Source: Mesorhizobium amorphae
Lineage (GTDB): Bacteria; Pseudomonadota; Alphaproteobacteria; Rhizobiales; Rhizobiaceae
Reading direction: 5' to 3'
DNA length: 33,375 nt
Assembly (NCBI GenBank): GCA_003240775.1
Contig: QFNI01000042.1
Span: forward strand, 1 to 33,375
Positions 23,537-30,662 of the stretch are shown here, one piece after another. The first letter of the stretch is position 1. The number at the start of each line of letters is the position of its first letter. The position numbers and the translations under genes are program-made. The notes beneath the pieces are model-generated. The model was not told where the DNA came from and ran no database searches. It saw only the letters and a list, made by a program, of their open reading frames with translations.

Positions 23537-25414
23537 ATGCTTTCCATTTCCGACCTTTCGCTGCGGGTCGCAGGCCGCCTCCTCCTCGACCACGCTTCCG
23601 TGACGCTGCCGCAAGGCACCAAGGCGGGGCTCGTGGGCCGCAACGGCACGGGCAAGACCACGTTATTTCGGGCCATCACGGGAGATCTCGCCTCGGAGTC
23701 GGGCAGCGTCGAGGTGCCGCGCGGCACCCGCATCGGCCAAGTGGCACAGGAAGCGCCGGGCACCGAGGAATCCCTGCTTGCGATCGTGCTCAAGGCCGAC
23801 ACGGAGCGGATGGCGCTGCTGTCCGAAGCCGAAACGGCGACCGACCCGCACCGCATCTCCGAGATCCAGCTCAGGCTCTCCGACATCGACGCCCATTCGG
23901 CGGAAGCGCGTGCGGCGACCATTCTCGCGGGCCTGGGCTTCGACGATGCGGCCCAAGCGCGGCCGGCATCGTCGTTTTCGGGCGGTTGGCGCATGCGCGT
24001 GGCGCTCGCCTCCGTGCTGTTCGCCCAGCCCGACCTCCTGCTTCTCGACGAGCCCACCAACTATCTCGACCTCGAAGGCACGCTCTGGCTCGAGAACTAC
24101 GTGGCGCGCTATCCGCACACGGTTCTCCTGATCTCGCACGACCGCGATCTCCTGAACAACGCGGTCTCCTCCATCCTGCATCTCGAGAACCAGAAGCTCA
24201 CCTTCTGGCGCGGCAACTACGATTCCTTCGAGCGGCAGCGCGAAGAAAGCCTGGTGCTGCAGGAAAAGGCCCGTGTGAAGCAGGACGCGCACCGCAAGCA
24301 CCTGCAGAGCTTCGTGGACCGCTTCCGCGCCAAGGCCACCAAGGCCCGCCAGGCCCAGTCGCGCATCAAGGCGCTGGAGCGCATGAAGCCGATAGCGGCC
24401 GTGGTGAACGACACCGTGCGGCCCTTCACCTTCCCCCAGCCGGTGAAGACGGTGGCCTCGCCCATCGTCGCCATGAGCGGCGTTTCGGTCGGCTATCAGC
24501 CGGACAAGCCGATCCTCAGCAAGCTCACGCTGCGCATCGACGCCGACGACCGCATTGCGCTGCTCGGCGCCAATGGCAACGGCAAGTCGACCTTCGCCAA
24601 GCTTCTGTCCAACCGCCTCGCGGCCAACACGGGCACGGTGACGATCGCGCCGGGCCTCAAGGTCTCGATCTTCGCCCAGCATCAACTCGACGACCTGCGC
24701 CCGGAAGAAAACGCCTACGAGCATGTGCGCCGCCTGATGCCGGATGCCCCCGAATCCAAGGCGCGCGCCAAGGTGGCGCAGTTCGGCCTGGCGACGGAAA
24801 AGATGAACACCAAGGCCAAGGACCTCTCGGGCGGCGAAAAGGCCCGGCTGCTGATGGGCCTCGCCGCCTTCGAGGGGCCCAACCTCTTCATCCTCGATGA
24901 GCCCACCAACCACCTCGACATCGACAGCCGCGAGCAGCTCGTCCACGCGCTCAACGAGTTCGAGGGCGCGGTGATCCTGATCAGCCACGACCGCCATCTG
25001 ATCGAGGCCACCGCCGACCGGCTTTGGCTGGTGAAAGAAGGAACGGTGGGCGCCTATGACGGCGATCTCGACGACTACCGCCAGCTCATCACGGGCGGCA
25101 GCACGGAACGGCGCGAGCGCCGCGAGGCCGACAAGGCGTCAAAGGCCGACAAGCGCCGCGAGGCCGCCCAGCGCCGCGCAGCCAACGAGCCGCTCGCCAA
25201 GGAGATCAAGGCGACGGAAGCCTTGATAGAACGCCTGCGCAAGAGGCTCGACGCGCTGGAAAAAGAATTGGCCGACCCGGCCCTCTACGAGAAGGACGCA
25301 GGCCGCGCCACCAAGCTCGCCAAGGAACGCTCGGACCTTTCAGGCTCGATCGACGGCCATGAGGAGCGCTGGCTCATGCTTTCGGCGCAGTATGAGGAAG
25401 CGGTGGCCGTTTAG
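23537..25414 (+). CDS. ABC-F family ATPase (Uup/YheS-like translation factor)
   Basis: 625 aa with two ABC domains and no membrane segments, as expected of ABC-F proteins that act on ribosomes rather than in transport. Domain 1: Walker A GRNGTGKTT (34-42), signature SFSGGWRMR, Walker B LLLLDEPTNYLD. The linker (about 235-290) is a charged helical pair typical of the P-site tRNA interaction motif. Domain 2: GANGNGKST, LSGGEKAR, LFILDEPTNHLD. The C-terminal tail (about 520-625) is a Lys/Arg/Glu-rich coiled coil as in Uup/YheS. Which E. coli paralogue it matches best cannot be settled by eye. Its stop overlaps the convergent gene by 4 nt. Its ribosome site is weak. Confidence 0.95.
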   Translation: MLSISDLSLRVAGRLLLDHASVTLPQGTKAGLVGRNGTGKTTLFRAITGDLASESGSVEVPRGTRIGQVAQEAPGTEESLLAIVLKADTERMALLSEAETATDPHRISEIQLRLSDIDAHSAEARAATILAGLGFDDAAQARPASSFSGGWRMRVALASVLFAQPDLLLLDEPTNYLDLEGTLWLENYVARYPHTVLLISHDRDLLNNAVSSILHLENQKLTFWRGNYDSFERQREESLVLQEKARVKQDAHRKHLQSFVDRFRAKATKARQAQSRIKALERMKPIAAVVNDTVRPFTFPQPVKTVASPIVAMSGVSVGYQPDKPILSKLTLRIDADDRIALLGANGNGKSTFAKLLSNRLAANTGTVTIAPGLKVSIFAQHQLDDLRPEENAYEHVRRLMPDAPESKARAKVAQFGLATEKMNTKAKDLSGGEKARLLMGLAAFEGPNLFILDEPTNHLDIDSREQLVHALNEFEGAVILISHDRHLIEATADRLWLVKEGTVGAYDGDLDDYRQLITGGSTERRERREADKASKADKRREAAQRRAANEPLAKEIKATEALIERLRKRLDALEKELADPALYEKDAGRATKLAKERSDLSGSIDGHEERWLMLSAQYEEAVAV

Positions 25415-26028
25415 GCCTCTCCGCCGCCCCTGCCCCAACGCGTCGCGGGCTCGACCGGCGGGGTGCCGGATGCCTTTGCGCGGCGGCGTGTCCAGGCGAG
25501 CACCGTGCCGATGAAGCCGATGGCCATCAGCGCGAAGCCCGCCGGCTGCGCCTGGGCAGCGAAGGGAAAGCCCACGCTGCGCAGTTCGAGATCGGCCGTG
25601 GCCGATGCGGGAAGGCCGACATCGCCTTCCACGAGCGTGATGCGCAGCGGCCCCGCGGTGCCCGCGGGAATCGTGCCCGCCGTGATCACGAAGGAGCGCT
25701 CGGGCGTCTGCGGGTTGGTGTCGCGCAGGATGGCGCCCGCAAAATTGACGGGCTGCTCCAGAACGGGAGTGCCGTTGCTCAGGACCGACAGGATCATCGG
25801 GCGCCCGGCCGGCGGCAGATCGGGAGCGGGAAGAGAGAGGTCCACGGACAATGTCGCCGGCCCGGTCGTGCCGTTGGGAAGCGCGTCCACCGTGCGGAAG
25901 CCGCCTGCTGCATCGTAGACGCGCCAAACGCCGACCTGCTCCTCCGGCATGAAGCGCTTGGCGAGCGGCTCGGTGGCGAATGCCACGACAGCTCCCAGAA
26001 TGAGAAGAAGCGGAAAGAGGATTCGCAT
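25411..26028 (-). CDS. hypothetical two-TM protein with periplasmic beta domain
   Basis: 205 aa. Residues 1-19 are an N-terminal hydrophobic helix, probably an uncleaved anchor or signal. Residues 30-160 are predicted mostly beta (TLSVDLSLP, ILSVLSNGTPVL, LRITLVEGDVGLP). A second helix (about 163-181, GFALMAIGFIGTVLAW) is followed by TRRRAKAS, which places the C-terminus in the cytoplasm by the positive-inside rule. I do not recognise the family. The start has CGGGGCGG upstream. Its 3' end overlaps the ABC-F gene by 4 nt (convergent). It is 95 nt from the end of holC on the same strand and may share that transcript. Confidence 0.8.
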   Translation of the reverse strand: MRILFPLLLILGAVVAFATEPLAKRFMPEEQVGVWRVYDAAGGFRTVDALPNGTTGPATLSVDLSLPAPDLPPAGRPMILSVLSNGTPVLEQPVNFAGAILRDTNPQTPERSFVITAGTIPAGTAGPLRITLVEGDVGLPASATADLELRSVGFPFAAQAQPAGFALMAIGFIGTVLAWTRRRAKASGTPPVEPATRWGRGGGEA

Positions 26029-26123
26029 GGGCCGCCCCGTTTCGAACGGGGCTTCACATGCGCCGGCAAGCGCCCGGTTTCAAGCGCTCGGGTTTCGGGC
26101 GCTTGGCTTTCGCCCGCGAACAC

Positions 26124-26573
26124 TCAGGCCTTGCGCTCCCACCGCCGGTCGGGCGTCTGCTGCCAGTAGGTGACGGCGTGGCCCAGGGCCTTCATCGCAG
26201 TCCAGGCCTGGCGCGCGCCGTCGAGCTGCGCCTGGTCGTGGCCGTCGAACAGGAACACGGCGCGCTCGTAGGGGCCGAGATCGGGCGCGGGCGCGTTGTC
26301 CACCAGAAAGCGCACCTGGGCGCCGTTGGGGTTCGCATCCTCGGTGGTCAAGAGAATCGGCTGATCGCTCGCGAAGGGCTCGCGGTCGAGCCCATGCGCG
26401 AGGAAGCTGTCGTCGCGAAAGCTCCACAGATGCGCGTCCAGCGCATCGCGCCGCTCGGCCGAGCCGCACTGCACCGCGACCCGCCAGCCCCGCGCCCGGC
26501 TGCGTTCGAGCAGGCCGGGCAGCGTGTCCTCGAGCGTCGATTCGGTGAGGTGGTAGAACAAGACCTCCGTCAT
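26124..26573 (-). CDS. holC: DNA polymerase III chi subunit
   Basis: 149 aa. MTEVLFYHLTESTLEDTLP, RGWRVAVQCGSAERRDALD and FLDREPFASDQPILLT-type stretches match HolC, the clamp-loader subunit that contacts SSB and helps lagging-strand synthesis. NGAQVRFLVDNAPAPD and FLFDGHDQAQLDGAR are the later conserved blocks. The start overlaps the pepA stop by ATGA, so the two are co-translated, a pairing common in proteobacteria. No holD was seen nearby, as usual in this class. Confidence 0.94.
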   Translation of the reverse strand: MTEVLFYHLTESTLEDTLPGLLERSRARGWRVAVQCGSAERRDALDAHLWSFRDDSFLAHGLDREPFASDQPILLTTEDANPNGAQVRFLVDNAPAPDLGPYERAVFLFDGHDQAQLDGARQAWTAMKALGHAVTYWQQTPDRRWERKA

Positions 26574-28084
26574 GCGACGGCGGCTTCCCCGCCCGCTTCA
26601 TGGTTGTCGCGCACGAAGCGGTCGAGCAGGCGCACGCCGAAGCCCGAGGCCCAGGACTGGCTGATCTCGCTCGACGGCGAGCCCATGGCGGTGCCGGCGA
26701 TGTCGAGATGCGCCCAGGGCGTTTCCTTGACGAAGCGCTTGAGGAACTGCGCCGCCGTGATCGAGCCGCCATAGCGTCCGCCGATGTTCTTCATGTCGGC
26801 GTTCTTCGAATCGATCAGCTTGTCGTATTCGGGGCCCATCGGCATCCGCCACAGCTTCTCGTCGGTGGCGAGGCCGGCCTTAGTCAATTGCTCGGCGAGC
26901 GCGTCGTCGTTGGAGAAGAGCCCGGCATGGGCCTGGCCGAGCGCGACCATGATGGCGCCCGTCAGCGTCGCCAGGTCGATTATGAGCTTGGGCGCGTATT
27001 TCTCGTTCACGTGCCACAGCGCATCCGCCAGCACGAGCCGGCCCTCGGCATCGGTGTTGAGCACCTCGATGGTCTGTCCCGACATGGAGGAAACGATGTC
27101 GCCGGGGCGCTGGGCGTTGCCGTCCACCGCGTTCTCCACGCAGCCGATCACGCCGATCACGTTGGCCCGCGCTTTACGGCCCGCGAGTGCGCGCATCACG
27201 CCGACCACGGCCGCAGCCCCACCCATGTCGCCCTTCATGTCCTCCATGCCGGCAGCGGGCTTCATGGAGTTGCCGCCGGTGTCGAACACCACGCCCTTGC
27301 CCACGAAGGCCACCGGCGCTTCGCCGTCGGCGCCGCCGTTCCAGCGCATGACGGCAAGGCGCGGCGGGCGCGGCGAGCCTTGGGACACGCCGAGCAGCGC
27401 GCCCATCTTGAGCTCTGCCATCTCGCGCTCGGTCAGCACCTCGACCTCGACGCCCAGCTCGCGCAGCGCCTCGGCATGGGCCGCGAGTTCGACGGGACCG
27501 AGGATGTTGGCGGGCTCGTTGACGAGATCGCGCGCCAGACAGGTGCCTTCGGCCACGGCTTGCGCCGCCACGAAGGCGCGCTCGGCCGAAGCGGGATCGG
27601 CCATCTGGATCGTCACGGATGCCGCGGCCTCGGGCTCGTCCTTTTCGCTCTCATCCTTCTTGGTCTTGTATTTCGTGAAGGCATAGGCACGCAGCAGGAT
27701 GCCCGCGCCGAGCTGGGCCGCTTCTTCTGCGCCCACCTCGTGGCCTTCGAGGCTCGCCACGACAGTCACCTTGGCGCCCTTTCTGGCATAGGAAGCGACG
27801 GCGCCGCCGAGCTTGAGCCAGGCCTGGTCGTCCAGCGCGTCGAGCTTGCCCGCGCCGATCGCGATCAGACGGTCCGGCCCGCCCTCGCGGGGGGCCAGAA
27901 GCTCGATCGACGCGCCGACCTTGCCCGAGAACTCGGCCACCGCGAAAGCGCGCTTGAGGGCGCCCGTGGGATCGGTCGCCTCGCCATGCGCGTCGAGGCT
28001 CGCGCCATCGGGCACGAGCACGATCACGGTGCCCGTTTCTGCAGGTTCGAACGACGAGAAAGCGATGCTGGGGCGCGAGGTCAT
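26570..28084 (-). CDS. pepA: leucyl aminopeptidase (M17 family)
   Basis: 504 aa. A two-zinc hexameric cytosolic aminopeptidase; some members also bind DNA. The C-terminal domain has VGKGVVFDTGGNSMKP (Lys263, Asp268, Lys275), DMKGDMGGAAAV (Asp286) and NTDAEGRLVLADAL (Asp345, Glu347, Arg349), each seven residues earlier than in E. coli PepA. The N-terminal macro-like domain spans about 1-170, with an acidic insert DESEKDEPEAAA near 145. ATG 28084 is chosen for AGGAAA before it; the frame is open 129 nt further upstream. First gene of pepA-holC. Confidence 0.96.
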   Translation of the reverse strand: MTSRPSIAFSSFEPAETGTVIVLVPDGASLDAHGEATDPTGALKRAFAVAEFSGKVGASIELLAPREGGPDRLIAIGAGKLDALDDQAWLKLGGAVASYARKGAKVTVVASLEGHEVGAEEAAQLGAGILLRAYAFTKYKTKKDESEKDEPEAAASVTIQMADPASAERAFVAAQAVAEGTCLARDLVNEPANILGPVELAAHAEALRELGVEVEVLTEREMAELKMGALLGVSQGSPRPPRLAVMRWNGGADGEAPVAFVGKGVVFDTGGNSMKPAAGMEDMKGDMGGAAAVVGVMRALAGRKARANVIGVIGCVENAVDGNAQRPGDIVSSMSGQTIEVLNTDAEGRLVLADALWHVNEKYAPKLIIDLATLTGAIMVALGQAHAGLFSNDDALAEQLTKAGLATDEKLWRMPMGPEYDKLIDSKNADMKNIGGRYGGSITAAQFLKRFVKETPWAHLDIAGTAMGSPSSEISQSWASGFGVRLLDRFVRDNHEAGGEAAVA

Positions 28085-28383
28085 GCGATTTCCTGTGGCA
28101 GCGGGACGGGTTCGCCATCCCCTTGAAGAGGCACGGGGATCGGCCTTTTCCCGCCGATTTGCAAGCGCCCTCGCCCTGCCCTCACGAAGGGTTGGTTGGC
28201 CCGGTCGCCGCAATCTTAGCCAAATTTAAGGGAAGTCCGGCGAGGCTTCTGGCCCGGACGCGGTACTGGCAGGGAGCCGGGCGCGATCCGTTGTGTGCGC
28301 GGCGCGGCTTCTCTAGAAGGGCGGGCTGCCCGAGCTTCCAGCCGGGCGATTGTTGGCGGAAGGCAGGGCGGAAAGCGAGCGGC
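28085..28383. other. 299-bp divergent control region, pepA / lptF
   Basis: No gene is supported. Promoters for leftward pepA-holC and rightward lptF-lptG-lptD-surA must lie here. A short AT-rich patch around 28220 (AAATTTAAGG) is the only compositional change. I could not assign firm -35/-10 boxes or a known operator. Confidence 0.5.
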
Positions 28384-29574
28384 ATGAAGGTCCTCGAACG
28401 ATACATCCTGCGTCGCGTCTTCGTGATGTTCGCAGGCACCCTCCTCTGGACGCTGGCCATCGTCTGGACCACGCAGGTTCTGGCACGCATCGACCTCGTG
28501 ACGGATACGGGCCAGTCGGCGCTCGCCTTCTTCCAGGTGGCGACGCTGATCCTGCCATCGGTGGTGCCGCTGGTGGTTTCCTTCGCCGTGCTGATCGGCG
28601 TGACGCAGACGCTTTCCACCATGAACAGCGATTCCGAACTGATGGTGATCAACGCGGCCGGCGCGCCCCGGCGCGTGGTGCTCAAGCCCATCATTCTCCT
28701 GGCTGCGGCGGCCAGCGTGTTCGCCTTCGTGGTCGACAACAGCATCGACCCCTACGCGCGCCAGAAGGGCCGCGAGCTCGTCGCAACCGCGCGCGCGGAC
28801 CTGCTCTCGCTGGTGATCCAGGAAGGCAATTTCCGCAAGGTGGAGGATGGGCTCTTCGTGCAGATCGCCCAGCGCCAGCCCGATGGGCGGCTCGGCGGCA
28901 TCTTCATCGCCGATTCGCGCGTCGACGGCGTCGACCTCGTCTACTACGCGAAGTCGGGCGTGGTGGTGAAACGCGACGGCCGCGACCTTCTCCTGATGCA
29001 GGACGGCGAGGTGCAGCGGAAGACCGCCTCGGGCGACGTGTCCATCATCCGCTTCACCTCGAACGCCTTCGACTTGGCCTCTTTCTCGGGCGGCGACGGC
29101 GAGGTGCGGCTCCTGCCCAAGGACCGCACGCTGGGCGAGCTTTTCGACCCCGATCCCAACGACCGCATCTTCCAGCGCAGCCCACGCGACTACACGGCCG
29201 AAATCCACCGCCGCCTGACGGAATGGGTCTATCCGCTGGTGTTCGGCATGATCGCGCTGGCCGTCGCGGGCGCGCCGCGCTCGGCGCGCGAGAACCGCAT
29301 CCACCCGCTTCTCACGGCTGCCGTGATCGCCATGTTCGAGCGCTGGCTCGGCTTCTTCACGGCCAACGAGGTGCAGCGCTCCGACGCCTTCATCCCGCTT
29401 GTCTATCTCGTTCCCTTCGGCACCATCGCGGTCTGCGCCGTGGTGATCTGGCGGGACAAGACGCTGGAACTGCCGACCGCCTGGGTGGAGCGCCTGTCCG
29501 CCTTCTTCAAGCGCCTGATCGACCGCATGACGTTTCTGCGCGGCTCCGGACGGGAAGCGGAGGATGCCGCCTGA
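28384..29574 (+). CDS. lptF: LPS export ABC transporter permease LptF
   Basis: 396 aa. Six transmembrane helices (two N-terminal pairs and C-terminal ones) flank a periplasmic beta-jellyroll of about 150 residues (about 130-270), the YjgP/YjgQ fold. MKVLERYILRRVF and TMNSDSELMVINAAGAPRR (the coupling-helix region for LptB) are typical. With LptG and LptB (elsewhere) it pulls LPS from the inner membrane onto the LptA bridge. ATG 28384 is chosen for GGAAAGCGAG upstream and for family length; an open frame reaches further back. Its stop shares one nt with lptG. Confidence 0.96.
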   Translation: MKVLERYILRRVFVMFAGTLLWTLAIVWTTQVLARIDLVTDTGQSALAFFQVATLILPSVVPLVVSFAVLIGVTQTLSTMNSDSELMVINAAGAPRRVVLKPIILLAAAASVFAFVVDNSIDPYARQKGRELVATARADLLSLVIQEGNFRKVEDGLFVQIAQRQPDGRLGGIFIADSRVDGVDLVYYAKSGVVVKRDGRDLLLMQDGEVQRKTASGDVSIIRFTSNAFDLASFSGGDGEVRLLPKDRTLGELFDPDPNDRIFQRSPRDYTAEIHRRLTEWVYPLVFGMIALAVAGAPRSARENRIHPLLTAAVIAMFERWLGFFTANEVQRSDAFIPLVYLVPFGTIAVCAVVIWRDKTLELPTAWVERLSAFFKRLIDRMTFLRGSGREAEDAA

Positions 29575-30662
29575 TGGGTCCCACCCTTTTTCGATACTTC
29601 CTTGTCCGCTACGCGGTGATCACGCTGTGGTTCTTTCTCGGCGTGTTCCTGCTCGTGTTTCTGGTGGACTTCACCGAGATGATGCGCCGCATCGGCGACG
29701 CCGAGGGCGTGACCGTGGGCGCGGTGGCGGCGGTGTCCGCCATGCGCGTGCCGATGATCATGCTGCAGACCGTGCCCTTCGTGGGTCTCTTCTCTGCGAT
29801 CGCCACGCTCGTCTCGCTCAACCGCAAGTATGAGCTGGTGGTGGCGCGCGCGGCGGGCATCTCGGCCTGGCAGTTCCTGATGCCGGCCTGCATCGGCGCG
29901 CTTCTGTTTGGGGCGGCCTCGATCATGCTCCTGAACCCGCTCGCGGCTTTCGGGCTCATGAAGTCGGAAGTGCTCGAAAACGAGCTGCGCTCGGGCACCT
30001 CGACGCAGAATCGCGCGCCCGGCGTGCCCTGGCTGCGCCAGGTGACGGCCGAGGAAGGCGAGACCATCATCGGCGCGCGTGCGGTGCTCGGCGGCGGGCG
30101 CGAGCTCGCCCAGCCGGTGTTTCTCTCGCTCGACGCGGATGGCGACATCGTGCAGCGCCGCGATGCCGAAAGCGCCGTGTTGCACGAGGGCTACTGGGAG
30201 CTGACAAACGTGCGCCGCTTCATCGGCGGCAACCCCGCCCCGCCGCTCGCCAGCGAGCGCGTTCCCACCGCGCTGCAGCCCGAATACGTGCTCGACCGGC
30301 TCGGCCGGCCCGAGGCCGTGCCCTTCTACGAGCTTCCTTCGCGGGTCGAGGTCGCGCGCTCTTTAGGCTTGCGCGCCAGTGCTTTCGCGATGCAGCTTCA
30401 TTCTTTGGTTGCAATGCCCATGCTGCTTGTGGCCATGACGCTGATCGCAGCCGTGGTGTCGATGCGGTTCGCCCGCATGGGCCAGTCGGCGACACTCATT
30501 CTGGGTGGCATCGTGGCCGGCTTTCTGCTTTATGTGGTGTCGGTTCTCGTCAAGGCGTTCGGGAATGCGGGGTTCGTGCCGCCCCTGATCGCGGCATGGG
30601 TGCCCGTCGTCGTGGCGATGTTCTTTGGGGTGACGTTTCTGCTGTACCGGGAAGACGGATAG
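29574..30662 (+). CDS. lptG: LPS export ABC transporter permease LptG
   Basis: 362 aa, the second permease of the LptB2FG complex. The opening LFRYFLVRYAVITLWFFLGVFLLVFLVDF-like region (given as MGPTLFRYFLVRYAV then FLVDFTEMMRR), the coupling segment LNRKYELVVARAAGIS, the periplasmic jellyroll (about 100-270), and the C-terminal helices with MRFARMGQSATLILGG are all as expected. The start ATG overlaps the lptF stop by one nt (TGATG), with AGCGGAGG upstream. Its TAG shares one nt with the lptD GTG. Confidence 0.96.
   Translation: MGPTLFRYFLVRYAVITLWFFLGVFLLVFLVDFTEMMRRIGDAEGVTVGAVAAVSAMRVPMIMLQTVPFVGLFSAIATLVSLNRKYELVVARAAGISAWQFLMPACIGALLFGAASIMLLNPLAAFGLMKSEVLENELRSGTSTQNRAPGVPWLRQVTAEEGETIIGARAVLGGGRELAQPVFLSLDADGDIVQRRDAESAVLHEGYWELTNVRRFIGGNPAPPLASERVPTALQPEYVLDRLGRPEAVPFYELPSRVEVARSLGLRASAFAMQLHSLVAMPMLLVAMTLIAAVVSMRFARMGQSATLILGGIVAGFLLYVVSVLVKAFGNAGFVPPLIAAWVPVVVAMFFGVTFLLYREDG

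Noticed and set aside
28350..29573. N-terminal extension of the lptG frame
   Set aside because: The frame is open across lptF but the homologous protein begins at ATG 29574, which has a ribosome site and overlaps the lptF stop.
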